DNA of 64,000 nt from Icerya purchasi. Lineage: Eukaryota; Arthropoda; Insecta; Hemiptera; Monophlebidae. Below, in pieces: positions 29,901-45,000 of this stretch; position 1 is the stretch's first letter; every line of letters begins with the position of its first letter. The notes beneath the pieces are model-generated. The model was given only the letters and a program-made list of their open reading frames with translations. It had not been told where the DNA came from and made no database searches. The stretch is taken from NCBI GenBank assembly GCA_039619475.1, contig CM077115.1:36344083-36408082 (forward strand), in the 5' to 3' direction. Position numbers and translations under genes: made by a program.

Positions 29901-32900
29901 AATTCTTTTTCTATTCTACTTTTAATTTCATGTTTTTTATGTTTTCTGGTTATTAATATTGAATTAGTTTTTTCCGGATTTAAATGTAGCCTAAGATTAG
30001 TGAGTTTGTTGTTAATGTTGTTAATTTTCTGATTTATTTGAGGAATGTTCTTTTTATTATTTATTCCTGAAATCAATAAAATGTCATCCGCATAACTTAT
30101 AAGATTTATATTATCGTAATGTCCGGTGTTATTATGTATGTTTGCCATTGCAATATTGAAAAACTCACTACTGTTAGAACAAAAATTAATCTCTCCCTTC
30201 AGAAATAAGTAAAAACATAAAATCGGCTAAGAGTCCTTTCCGAATAAAATTTCATAACCGAAATTTCGGTGAAATTCGTTTAATAAGTTTTCCCGTCAGA
30301 AGCAAAAAAACAAACGCAGGCAAATATTTTAAAAATTGTAAACTACGCATTACTATACTGAACCGCAAAAAAAAAAAAAAAAAAAAAAAAACAAACAGAA
30401 GAAGTAAAAAACCATGTTTATTTGTGAATTCGAAAAAAATAAATTGCCAACTTTTTTAGGTGTATTTATCGATTTATTTTGAAGAAGTCGTATTAATAAT
30501 ACGGGGAAAATGGCGGTCCGATATAGGAAAAATTTGGGAATACATCAAATGTACATATAATTGTAAAATTAATCGATATCTAAATAAACCAGGAATATTT
30601 CCGAATAACAACAATCGATGATTTAAAATAAAAGTATTCTGCTGAAGAATTCGAAAAATATTGGCAAATAAATCCGAGAGAAATACACGAGATCTCAAAG
30701 AATGCCAGACTATTGAACACGAGAAAAAAACAAACAATATACGATATTTACTTGTCAAAATACCGCAATTCTGGATTAATTAAAAAACGTACCGACTGTA
30801 TTTTGCTAATTAGTAATTCGTAACGGGAATAAACGATGTTATGCTTCGCCAATGCACGGTTTACCAACGGTATAAATATACGGTATTTTTTCTTCATCTG
30901 TAAAACTAAGGAACAAAGTGCTTCCATCGCCGTATTATGTAGCTCAACACTCATCTCCAGACTACGCACCTAAAAACAATTTAAGTAGTTGTATTATAAG
31001 TAATGTTCGAACCGAAGATAATCTGCCAAATTCAAAAGTATAGCCAGATATACACGTACCAAAGGGTGAATAATACGCGAGGCGTAATCGGTGAAATCCA
31101 ACATATCGGTCAAATAATCGATCGTCTCCATAGCTGTACGACGAACCACAACCGGTACATCAGGAGCATCGAATAGTTTTACCACGGGCGGTAAGATCAT
31201 ATGCAAATATTCTTCTAGAGTGTTGCCGAATTTTTGCAATGCTGACAACATCTTTAAAAACAACGTAATATGTCGGTTATTTTTATTATACGAATAAATG
31301 AAAAATTATTTTGAATAGTAGCAATCAAAAAGTGCGCGTTAACATTTAATCATTTTAGAGTGACACTGAACGGTTTTCATGTCCACTTTTTTAGTACTGC
31401 CGATATTAATGAACTGACTAAAAACAGACGTATGTTTTATGTAAAATATATAAAAATCAGAAATATATTAATATGAATAAAATACTAACAACGAATAAAA
31501 GGTGAGTTTGCAAATGTATCTCTTAAGGGAATACATAGTACTGTAAACATCATTGTACACATATGTTTTCCAGTTGGAAGATAATCTCTTTCTACTCTTT
31601 AAATAAATTAAAAGGATCCCCCTCGGTAAAATAACAGAATGAAATATTTAATTAATAATCAAAAAAATCTTTTAATAACAAAAAAACTTGATTATGATTG
31701 GAAAATTGAGATTTTATACAAGTGTTATTAATTTGTGACTAACGATACTATTTGATTAAGCTGTATTTGAAGAGATAAAAGGGAGTTTTGATTGTATTTC
31801 ATAGAAATTTGAAAAGCTTAGCTAGAATTAATAAAAATTAAAAAAAAAAAAAAAAAATAAACTTTTTCAAAATAGCTTTTTAAAAGTACAAAATAACTTT
31901 ATTAGTGTGCGACTACCAGATACGCATCTTAACATTAAAATCTGAAACTACAAAATATTTTGAAAAATAAAGGCGGGGACCGCAGTTACAAAAATATTCG
32001 GTGTGTGTGCTATAGTGATGCACAACAATGGAACAACATTAAATAGTGATTGTATTTTTGGCTCAGGATGTATTATAATATTAATATTTAATTATTAATC
32101 TGCGGCCGCCGCTTTTATTTTTCAGAATATTTTGTAGTTTCAGATTTTAATTATATTACAATTTCAGTAACATCAAGTTTGGTTTGAGAATTAAGATCCC
32201 ATATAGCGTGTTTACAATTAAAATGATAACAAAGTTTAATTTCATCAACTAAATTGTTTATTCTAACGGTTTGCGTTGAAATAAAATGTTGTATTCTCCC
32301 GCGCTAGTATTTTTAAAATTATAGTCATTTTTAATTTTGTTTTATTGTATTTTATCGAATAGAATCGTTTATTTGTATCGATTTCCACAATTATCATTCA
32401 TACGAGGCCGAATGTAGCAAGATGATGTACAACGAGTTGAACCTTAATTACCATACCCATATAAATTCCTAATACGAGTTTTCGGTACAACAGTTTGTTT
32501 GCAATTTTACAAAGTTCTATGACCGCTTTAAAAAAATGAAAAGAAAAAATAAACAATCGCTTACGTTGAATATGCTGATACAGAAAGACGAACACTATAT
32601 ATATATATCTTCATAATGGGAAAATAACTTTCCGAATTATATGAACATCTTTGGCCATTTTACTTGACCAGATGTTGTGAATAGCGTTAAGAAATACGGT
32701 TTTGTAAATTTAAACGAATTTGGAGATACAACAAAAAACAATATAAAATTCCCGAACATTGTTTCTCTCGCGTGCTTGCTACATAACTTTTCTATTACCA
32801 TTCCTAATTCCTCGTGCATCTTTACATCAACTTGCTTTGCGTGCATAGTATCATCTCCATAAATAGAACGCATAAAATTAGCTCACTTGTACCGCTGAAA

Positions 32901-34487
32901 ATACATAATTAGAGATACACATATATTTCTAAAACATAATTATTATTTAGTTACCTTTACTGTAACAACACGCTCCTTGCTTGTATCATGAGCCAACACT
33001 CGTAAAATGTTTGGCATTAAAATGGGTAAGTACAATCTAAATTCCGATCCTACAGCAACGGCTATGTGTTCGGCTAATAATATTAGAGTAGGCTGAATTA
33101 TATTACTAGGAGTCCAAAATTCCTTGAACAAATAAATCGCGGCAAAAAAAAAAAAAAAAAAAAAAGCGTCCAAATTAGTATTTGTGATTAATTTTAATTT
33201 CACAAAATCAAGTAAATATCAAAATGATCTTTCTCGGGGATTTTTCAAAGAATACTTACTTTAATTAAACTGAAAATATCATCTAAATAATTTCTTATGT
33301 GCTGTTTCACGATAACTATCAATACAGCCAATTGCTGGAAAAAGAATTCTCTAATTTGACTATCAGCGTTACGTATGGCATTTAAAAAACACGGCATTAC
33401 TTGCTGAATATAAGGTACGCATTTTGAACCGAGTGATTTAAATATGAACGTTACTGCCTGAAATAAGAAATATTACTAAAATTTTACAACGAAAAATTAT
33501 AACATACATATATATTATCAAACCGACAGAGCACAGTCTACTACAAAAAAAAAAAAAAACGGCAATTTGGCGTAGCTATATTATTGTATATATTCAGAAA
33601 AACATGTGAAATGTTATTTAATAGCGAACGTAAATATATACGGCCACAATTAACCACTGATAGCTAAAAGTTGTCAATATTAACGATACTATCTGAAGTA
33701 AAATGGAGCAAAACATAAATATAAAGCTCTGTTAAAAATTTAAAAAAAACAATAATTGAGAAACGTATGATATAACTTATAGCGCAAATGTGCGGAAGCT
33801 GTTGGTAAAAATGTATTTATAAATGGCTGGAAAAGTTTTAGGAGAACAGATAACGACCAAAGATGAGTCACATTACAGTCGGTTATCAATGTTTTTTTTA
33901 TTTATTTATTTTTTTTTAAATGAATTTTGGTAAGAGACATTCGTTTGCGCAGAAAAGAGCGCGAAAAATGATTATTTACTTATCGCACTACATATGAAAG
34001 AAGTTAGCTTAATACGATAAAGGTTTTTAAAAAAATTAAGCTAACATTAAAATATAAACAATTTTTTTTTTTTACTTCTTTCAAACTGTCAACTTTCTTC
34101 TGTTCTAAATCGAGGACAAAACTGTAGAGTAGCTTTTAAAATCACTATGCCGAGTTTTCACTAAAAATATCCTTTTCGACATAACCGACATAATTAATAT
34201 CGTACGAATGTAACGGTTTCATTTAAATAACAATCTTACTTGTACAACCATGTAATGAAGTTTTGACAATGCGACATCTTTTATAATCTTCATAAGAGAC
34301 ACAATTGCCACTGCAGGATAATATTCATCCAACGAAGAGGAACTCATGTTAATCAACATTTCATTCGTTACTAGATCTGAAATATAAATAAAAGTTCGTC
34401 TTTATAGCTTAATTTTACATATAACTTCGCTTTTTGAGAGGAAAAAAGTATTATACATAATTATTAACATTTGCGATTCCGATAATT

Positions 34488-34530
<43 letters not shown>

Positions 34531-37500
34531 GAAAGAGCTGTTCCAGTATATTTATTATAATTTTATAGATACAGTAAAAATTTCAAGTCCCCTTATGAAA
34601 ACTTCTCGGAAAGCTGTAGCAAATTGAATAAAGAGATATATTTTCGTCTGCGTGTTACATCGCAGCATTACAAAAAAAAAACAACACAAAATAAAAGTAA
34701 AAAAACGATCGACCAAGCAAAAACCGAATTTTTATTAGAGATGAAAGTGATACGCACATTTATTATTTCTCAACATAAAACCTAACAACCACCATAATAC
34801 GCTTATCATCCCCTTTATCTTTCCAATTGGCGAACTGAGCGGCAACCGATAGATTTTTAGAATATCGATTACGTTTTTGAAACCAAGGCCACAAAGATGA
34901 CCGAGGTTTGAGAAAATAACCAAGTCACGCGGGATAAGTGTTTTTCGAAAAATTTAACGGTAGTATTTGCAGTCATTGTGGTGAAGAGATACTCGAAGAC
35001 GGTGAATTTCGAAAAAAGATAGATGAGCATAATTTCACTCGCGAATATAGGCGGTAAATTAGCAGCGCGTTTTCACACAGAAGTGTTCCTTGCTTGATTC
35101 TGTCCAAATCTGATCAGTTAGGATCGTGATTTTTATCTTTCACTCTGTGTGTTTCCTTATATACTTTAAAGCAATTACCATGTTATATCCATTATGCAAG
35201 CGCATATCTTAACTCAAGCTTTTCTACTAAAACATGGTGCGCCGCATGGAATTCGTTATAGTTGTTTACAACAAGAAAAACGGTATTCATCTGATTTACA
35301 AAACTGAACTGTTCACAGAAAAAAGAAAAAAAAAAAAAAGATGTAGGCTACTGATAAACAGATATGTTATGAACTGCATTCCGTGACAGCTCCTTAGGTA
35401 TTGCATGAGCAATTTCATCAATTCCTATTGCTTTCTTAGGATTTATGTTTCTATCAATCATTCTAGCAACCTCTATAGGAAACATGAATTTTATAAGTTG
35501 TTGCGATTGATAGACTGAAGCTGTATCTACATATGATTGTATATTATTTGGCTGAAACACTATTGCCAGATATTTTGCAAACACTTCCGCTTACTCTTCA
35601 TTTCGATGCATCCAATCATCACTTTAAATGGCGGTATTGAAGCCTCGAGTTGCTCGCCTCGTGGAATAATCCTTATTAGCAGTAGAACTCAAGTCCTTCA
35701 AGACATCTTCAAACTCTGTAGCGATGAAAAGATAAATCTAAAGAGGCAGATATGGTACAGTTGTAATTCCGGTTGAATTTCTTTTTTAATAACTTCCAGT
35801 CCTAAACTGATAGCTCCCAGAACCTAACGCTGTTTTCTTTTCTTTCAATTGCAACTTTTATCTACAACTCTCTTTTTCTTACCTATAATACCTTCCCCAT
35901 TTCCTCAATGTCATGAAAAACCTACTAAACTAATTTCAGACTGCGAGCACACACGACACATTTCAACAACCGGTACACTTTCACTATGATAGAAATAACT
36001 AAAATACGAAAAAATCCTACGCACACATTATAAACACTCACGTAAGATAAGTAATAATGTCATAGTTTACCTGAAGTAAGATCATTATCTAATTTTGTAT
36101 CGACGGTAGATAACAACATGGAATCATTCTGGCTTTGATTTAGTTTGTGTTTAAATGGATCCAGAGCTCCAAGAAGTCCCAAAACCCGTATAGCTTCTCG
36201 CCTGTAAAAATTATTTTTTAAACATTACAAAAACAAAAAACGAAAGAAAAAAAAAATATATATATTATATTAAAAAGGGAGTGCCTGTAAACTGTTACAA
36301 AAATTATCGAAACTTCGATTAGCAGAGAACAGTTTTTGTTTTATAAACGTTAAATTTAAAACGTGCCCGAAAGAAACGTGTACAATCATTCATCGACAAA
36401 AATTTCCGGTAACAGAGAATCCATGGCAGTAAAAATTAATACACACCGGAATGCATAGCTGTACAAAGAAACAACCTATAAAAATTTGTTAATGTATTAC
36501 CGTTTTTGTAAATGATGGTACGTAAATAACGTAAATTGCAACGAAAGCCATTTGGCACATTAATAAAAATGTACTAAAAAGTAAAAAATAATATACTTTA
36601 CAATAAAGTGTACATAAGAATATCACGATGATAATTCCTAAACAATATTAACTTTTTGTAGTCCGCATTAAATATTTAGAAACAATTTAATGAGTATAAC
36701 AACGCAATCGCTCGTTTCTCTATAAGCTAAATATTGAAAACGTCAGGAATACTTAATGCAGTTTTTAACTATTGTTGAAATTTAAATTTAGTGTCAACTG
36801 TTAGGAATTATCATGATATACTTACTCTGAAATATATTAATTTTTATCGAATCATTATTTTTTATATTTTTAAAAAAAGTAATTTATTTTACCATTTTTA
36901 GTGTAAATATTTTTGAATGATAATACGAATATATCAATCTAAAATAATGCTACTTTCGATATTGTATAAAGCTGGGTATTAATTTCGAAGTAATATTCAA
37001 ATTCTATCGGTAATAAGCTTGATTCAAATTCATTGCCTTTATTTGAATCTACATTTCTTTAATTAACTAACTGTTGTAATAGTTCAAGTCGGTCTCGTTC
37101 ATCGTCCATTTAATTTTAAAATTTTGAATATTCATATTTCCCCTATATTCTAATGGTAATCTTTTGACTGATTTTTATCTGGTTACATTAAGCAAAGAAA
37201 GTATATCTCTAAGGAAACTCCCTTCTTTTAACGCTTATTTGATGACTACTGAGTATCAGTATTCAGCGATACTCATTGGTACTCCTACGAGACCGCCATT
37301 GACCGATACAATTTCTAATATACAAAGGATATCTCAATAGAATCACTTCACACGGTTAAAAGTAAAATATAATAGAGGAAAATATTTCCGTTAGTAACGA
37401 GCTAGTAAATGACGCTATAGCGGTTTCAAATTGGTTTAATCCCCCCCCACTTAGTAATTAACATCGATAATATTTAAATTTTCTGTTTTACTAACAAATT

Positions 37501-40500
37501 AATTTTTTCCCAACTTACGTTCCATAACAAATTGATAATATTTTAAGTCAATCTCATGTATTATAGTATCAAAAATTTCTCTAAATGGATTACATTTTTT
37601 CGCGCTTTTTGATGACTACTTAATCTATGTTCACCGATTTTCATCGGTTCTTACACGATACCACACTTTTGAATGAACAGAGAATCATTAAAATCAGTCC
37701 ACATGAGTTAAGTTATGCGCGAACAAACATAAAAAGAAACAAAAACGTAAATGATGAACGTATAATTCTACTTCTTTTTGAAGTCAATAAAAACAAAATA
37801 ATCTAATAAAAACTTTAAACATAAAAATTATATAGCAATGTGACTATATTAATTCTCTGAGTATTTATAAAACGTTATTTAACGAGTTATCGGCATAAAC
37901 CGAAAATAAGCGCCTTCCATCTGGAAACAAGAACTTTTAATAAAGAATCTTTTACCATCCTGTTTGTTAATTATAGAATATATATATATATATATATTAA
38001 GTTATAACAAATACAAATATAACAAACAAATTTAAGTATAAAATGATTGCTTACTTAGAAACGTTTTCGGGTATAACCCATCATCAGCTAAAAACACAAC
38101 TCAATATATGTGATCAGAAACATATTCTAAATCACACTGAGGTCAAATAGGAAAGAAAAAACGGTTTATATAGTATAAATCAACAATTTAAAGTCTATAT
38201 AGGAACTGGCCCCTCTTACTCTCATTAGTGCCGTTGGGCTTAGTTCATTATGAACCTTAACTTCACAATCCATGATACCTTATCAAGGGTATATGGTACT
38301 TGCTTTACTTTTTTATATCAATATTATGGTAGAACGAGATGATGTACACAGACTATGATAAATATTTAAATAATATAATAAATATTTAAATAATATAAAT
38401 ATAAAATATAAATACTAAAAAATTTTAAAGTTTTATATTAAAAAGTGGGTTATTATTATTTGGTATTTGGCCATTTAATATATTAATTTTGTGTTTATTT
38501 ATATAATAATTTTCAGCTATGTTCATCATGTTACCTTTTCTTACATGCAGCTAAGACTGTGACCGTTTTTTCTAATGAATTTGATGTATGTTTATTTCTT
38601 ATTAAATGTTCAACATAAGTAGATTTTTCTATTTCATTAATATGTTCCTGATATCTACATTTAATTTTTCTACCTGTTTGACCGATATATGCTTTCTCAC
38701 AATCATTACAGTTTATTTTATATATATACCACTATATTTTCATATATATTATTTCCTTTATTTATGGTGATAATTTTATTTTTTAGATTATTATTGGTTT
38801 TAAATGCTATTTTTAATCCTTGTTTTTTAAATAAATTACTTAATTTGTATATATTGTTATTTATAAAAGTAAACGTTATCCATCCATTTTTGCTATTAAT
38901 ATTATTTTTCGGTTTATATTTCAATCATAATTTTATTTTTTCTATTAATTTTTCTATTATTTGCTGATTGTAACCATTATTTATTGCAATTGTTTGTAAT
39001 ATTTTTATTTTATTTTGTTTTTTATTTGAATTCATAGGAGTGTTTTTTAATCTGTTTATAGCATGTATGAAGTATGAATGTTTATGTTGATTAGGATGGT
39101 TTTTATGTTTTATTATAGTGTCAGTGGTTGTTTGTTTCCTGTATATCATACGTTATACATTAATATATCATTTGCTTTGGTTATTACGGTATCTAAGAAG
39201 TTTATTTTATTGTTTTCTTTTTTTTCTCCATAGTATATTGTATGTTTTTATGTATTTTATTGAAATCATTTAAATTGGTAACACTTTTCAGATTTCATCT
39301 GATATATAGAGTCCTCGGTCTGTCATTATTTTTCCATTTACTTGGATTTATCTAGCTGAAGATAGGCTGTACCCGAAAACTTTACTATTAAGGCAAGTAT
39401 TACGTTATTTATTTTTAACTGTGGTGTTGATATATAGAATTAATATATTTTTATCTTTCTAGGTCTTAAGCAAACAAAAATGTTACAAAATTAGAAATAA
39501 AAAAAAAAAAGAGTTTTTATTTGCGCTTTGCATGTGCACTGACAATTTTTAGCGAGGAAAAAAAATTAAAATATATTAAAATCGATATCAAATCAGCACA
39601 GTAACGGCCGTTAGCGTACCCTCTAGAAAATAATAACAACACTGGAATTAACAACCGCAAATTTTCGAAAAGCAAAGAGATCTGATTTTCGAAACTGACA
39701 TTAAATGAGAAATTAACGCCATTTCGGTTTCCTACTACTTAAAATTAGTTACGTTTATCCAATTTCTGTCGTGATATTTCCAGTTTAGCCATATATATTC
39801 TTACAAGGAGACCGTATGACCTCGGGGAAACGAATTTTAATAATTTTTTATTAGTAGTAGTATTCCGTATGGGTATACTACGCGTAAAATATTAAGGTGC
39901 AATCCTCAAATATAATCGAGAAAAATGAATTCAAAATTTCTCCACATTTTACATATAGGTTATATATAAGTTATAGAACATTTCGCTTAAAATTGCCATA
40001 GCCTATATGGTAACGTTCGTGATGTGTACACTTGATAGGTGGGTTCAAATCTAGCTGAGCGCATGTTTTTTTTCCTTTTTTTTAAAAATATAAATACTTA
40101 TAATTAATTACTTTATTAGAAAAGCAAATAAATTATTTATTTATTTACTCATTTTTTTTCTATTACTTATTGTTCTTTCAATGATTTTTTATTATTTATT
40201 TCATTCATTTAATTTTTACTATTCCAATAGAAATTAAACTTGAATAAATACCAAAAAAGCATTGAAAAAATCAAAAAGTAATAAAAAAAGAAATGAATGA
40301 GTAAATAAATAAATTATAAGAATTTGTGTGTAAATATAAAACAAAAAAAACGTTTACAGCTAGATCAATTTTTATATCCCCAAAGATGTTATATGTATTA
40401 TTATCACCGACTGCTCGAGTATAAGACTAATAATACTCCATTATCTTCGACGAAAAGAGGTCGAACAACTAGGAATCATAGGGGAGTGTACTATGCCCAA

Positions 40501-42057
40501 CCAAAAGGTATTAATAGTAAGATAGACAACACCGGTGAGGTAGTATTAATTAAGTTGCTGGTACGAATTCCAGAAGATTTAATGAACACAGAGATAGGAC
40601 TACTTTGGGGAAAATAATAATTAAGCAGCGGCTGGTTGAGAACATAAATGAAGGACAATAAGTTAGTTTTTAATTGTATATGGGCAAATGGCGAAGAATC
40701 GGTCATATATATATAATTAAGGCGGATGTCCGTCAAGTGTAATAATATGATATGTGTACTGTGTATATAATGTCAAGTAGGTGTTAAGAACCTTTGTAAT
40801 TATATTTATGAATTAACGATGATAGTGTTGGGCATTCACAGTCGGGCTTACTGCCTTGTGGGATCAGCAAACTTATTATATATATATATTATTAAAAGAA
40901 AAAAAAAAAAACTCGTAAATAATATTTAAATTCATTTTTTTTTTTATTACATTCAAATAGTAATAACTTTAATAAAAAGTAAAATTATAAAAATATTAAA
41001 CGTAGAATAGTAGAACGAAATTTATAATAAAAAATCACCATTAATAAGTAATAAAAAAATAAATGAATGTGTAAATAAATTATTTATTTGCTTTTCTAAT
41101 AAAGAAATTAATTATAAATATTTATATATATATAAAAAAAAAAAAAAATGAACAAAAAATAAACACAAGCGACTAATTTGAACCCGCCTTTCAAATGTAC
41201 GCGTCACGAACGTTACCATGTCGGCCTTGGCAATTTTAAGCGAAATGTTCTACAACTGATATATAACATAAAGCGTGGAGAAATTTTAAATTCATTTTTC
41301 TCGATTATATATTTGAGAATTGCACCTTAATATTTTACACGTAGTATACCCATACGCTATACTACTACTAACAAAAAATTATTGAAATTCGTTTCCCCGA
41401 GGCCGTATGGTCTCGTTGTTAGTATATTTGAAATATTTAAGAAGATGGAATACGTTTATGCTATTTTACGCATTATTAATGTAATAAGTATAACACGATA
41501 TATAAGTAATTAAGTGTATAAAATAGAGAAAAAAAATTGAATAATTTGAAATAATTTTAAAATTGAAATTTCTGTAAAAATTGATTTTAATTACCATATA
41601 TCGGAAGTAATTAGTGTTGTTCGCTACACATATCCTTCATGCATAATAAAAAATCAATAAAATAATTTATAAAAATGATACATGAAAACCACAAAATTAC
41701 CTAATTATCGGCTGCGTTTCTGTTTTTAGAAGATTTAAAAGTATATCCAAAAAAGTCGGGTATTTATTATAAGGCTCTATAACGTATCCAGTAGCTTCAA
41801 CCAGTTGACCCAGCACCCACAATGCTACACCTCTTTTCTCTGGCGAACTGGTGTCATTGAGTGTTTCTAGCAATATCGGTAATAGTTCGTCTAGCCACTG
41901 TTTTACTTCTGCTCCGTTCGCCTGTCAAATATGAAATTATTTTTAAATCTTATAATGAACAAAAAGTTATAATTATACGAACATAGCATTATACACTTAA
42001 AAGACAAGCTCTGCTCGATAACTATTGACTTTTTTATATATATATATATATCTATTA

Positions 42058-42092
<35 letters not shown>

Positions 42093-45000
42093 GGTATAAA
42101 TTTAATAATTTATTCGTGAAAAATATTACTATTGGCGTGATAAAAAAAAAATAATAATAATACACGCGTGTATAACTATTTTATATATCCATAAGCATTC
42201 TTTAATGAACACTGATAAATTTAACGATTTGTTTACAGCTAATACAAAGGTCAGTTTTACAGAAAATAGATATCGTACATCTAAAAGTTGATTATATAAA
42301 ATGATACTTGGAAGGTGCATTTCCCGTCAATACATCTTTTAGTAATCGTTGAAAAAATTGTGATAGCTCAGGTAAACTTTGCATTCTTCATGAAGATCTT
42401 TTTTAATAACTTTTCCGCTTATTTTATTAACTCGAAGATTTAGGCGTATTTTCCCTCAAGTTTTTAACTGTATTGGAAGCTTTTAACATGCTAAATCTTT
42501 TTATTCTGTGTCTCCTGAACTTATTTGAGCTCTCAAACATTGTGATCTCGTTACACATCAGTTTCGTCAGAGCTACTTTTCTAAAAGCATAATGACGTCC
42601 GGTCATCACAATAATAATAAGGAAAAATACTTGTGTGAGTACTTACCGAGTAGTAAATTTTATGAATATACACTCTTTTTTTTTGCTGGTAACTCCCAAA
42701 ATTATTATTTTAGAAAAATATACTTTCATAAAAGCTCACTAAAAATGAAATTTTACAAAATTAAGGCCTGTTGCCCGTCAGAGCGAGAAATATATATTTT
42801 TTTCGGTTGCTCACTAAAACAAGTTCGCTGGGCAAATAAATTATAATTTGTGTTAAAATTGTTGAATTCACTTTTTCTTAAAAAATTGTTTAACGTTTTC
42901 TTTTATGTTGTAATAAATATAATTTGTTTCTACTTGGCGTTTGTGTGTATTGCATTTATTTTTACTTCTACTGTAATTTATATCAGAATACCATACTCCT
43001 TTTTATTATATAAAAATTCATAATTTGTAACAATTTTAGTTAATGATTCCTGAGTAATGCGATAAGTATACCAAACAAATATATACACTTAAGTAAATTA
43101 ATGTAAGTTACAATAAGCAAAAAAATCAGAATTACATAAGATACAACTAAATATTTAAACTTTAAACATCTTTTAATAAAATACAGTGAAATGCGTGGTG
43201 TGCGTTTTAAAAAAATTGTTCGCTTAGCGATCTGAGCGAATATTTTTCATCATTCCTTTTTTCCGATTACTTCGACACTTTTCCTCACTCCAATGGACTC
43301 GTTGTCTAATGAGCAACAGCTACCTAATTGACTTCAAAAATTATTCAGTTTAAATTTCACTCTAAAAAATAAATAAATAAATGAAAAAAAAGTGAAAAAA
43401 AAGGTTAGTCATTTTTGAAATACTCGTAGTTTAGATATGTAAATATAATTTCTATTTTTGTCCGTTTATACTTTATGATTGAAAAATTGTTTAATTAATA
43501 AAGTATTTTAATTTTCAGAAAAAGAAAGAACATTTCTTTGCTTTGAAATGTAAATCTTTTCCTAATAATAATTACGCCAGAATGGAAAAATTTTTCACAT
43601 CAAATCTACTGTTATTACTTGCAATGGTTATATATCGTAAGTAATCGTTTGAAAAGCGTACCCAGCTGGTAAAATGGTCCTAATTTTTTTTTTTTTCATT
43701 CTTTTACCGTAGTTTTAAGATAATTTATTTTAAATGACAATATAAAAGAGTACAAATAAAATGAAAAAAATTAATGGAAAAAAAAAGAAGTACGAATTTC
43801 TTACTCTCGACAAATCTCCGATGCATGTTAATATACTAACAAGAACATTTGGATTCACGTCGGCTTCTTTTAACTTTGGCACTAAAATTTTCAAAATCGG
43901 TTGGAAATATGGTCGCAATAAACGCGGCGCATGCACTGCGAAATGATCCAACATGCGCGCGCTTTGTTCCTTATTACGGCTCATTCCACTGTGTTCCATT
44001 TCGGAAAGGACCTTTATAAAACACGCGTTGTACTTTATAGTTGATTAGAATTAATGTGAAAGTGAAAATTTTAAACTTAAATAATATAATCACCGATTCC
44101 GGAAATAAAAGTATTTGCTACTATCGCATAATAATTATCCTTCGCTAAGTGAAAGATTAAAATCATTTAATAGTTCCAATTTACTGCATATTTGTCGAGA
44201 AAAAATGTACAAGTATATACCAGATTACATCTAATTAACCACATTAGATTGCAAAACATCCCATTTATTAATTACAATCCGAAAACAAAATTCATTAATA
44301 ATAAAATAAAAGAATATTCATCATTACCCAACCCGGAGACTCTTAAATTCGAAGTCATTTATTGTATATTAGAAATATTCGCACAAAAAAACCTGTACAA
44401 CGTTCGAGCTACAAATTTCTAATAAATCTGTTATATATATCATTAAATGAAATTACAAAAAAAAAACCTATTTATAAGAAAATGTGATTTTCAAATCAAT
44501 TAAAATTTATATTATTCAAATAAAAAGTAATAACATTTTCATAATATTAGGTATATTGATAAATTATTCCTCGTGGTATAGGAGATGTAACAGATATGGA
44601 ACGATCACATAAACTTTTTGATATTTATGTATCGTAAAAAGTGAATAACTGAAAACGAGTAATAACATAAAAATAGATTAATTTCAATTTGTCGATTCAA
44701 ATTAAATATATGTTTAATAAAAACGTACAAAATTCTAATTTACAAATAACAAATAACTCGCTTACAAAGAAATAAGCAAGCTTACGCAAATAGAAAATTT
44801 ATAACGATAAATATTAAAAATAAAAAAATAAAATTAAGGAAATATTATAACCATCCTATACAAAAATTATATTTATAATTTCCTAATTGTTATTAATAAC
44901 TAGGATTAAGATTTTACATATAATGCATATTTTTTCCCCCTAAAAGCTACCTCTTTGATATTTCATATTTAAGCATTTCAAGAGTTGCAGATTGGAAATA

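Larger units (their letters stand above)
38048..39405 (-). mobile_element. Penelope-like retroelement, 5'-truncated
   Basis: Minus-strand reading gives the RT C-terminal region ([20 protein letters not shown] at about 39145, [30 protein letters not shown]), then [27 protein letters not shown] endonuclease remnant follows ([19 protein letters not shown] and [18 protein letters not shown], about 38590-38725). The order RT then GIY-YIG is specific to Penelope-like elements. A frameshift near 38720 and the missing RT palm make it dead. Related terminal sequences sit at both ends in opposite orientation (38049-38096 minus; 39355-39400 plus). Confidence 0.88.

Noticed and set aside
38689..38967. 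Plus-strand 92-codon hydrophobic frame as a membrane protein
   Set aside because: It is the complement of the Penelope-like coding strand and reflects T-rich antisense sequence.
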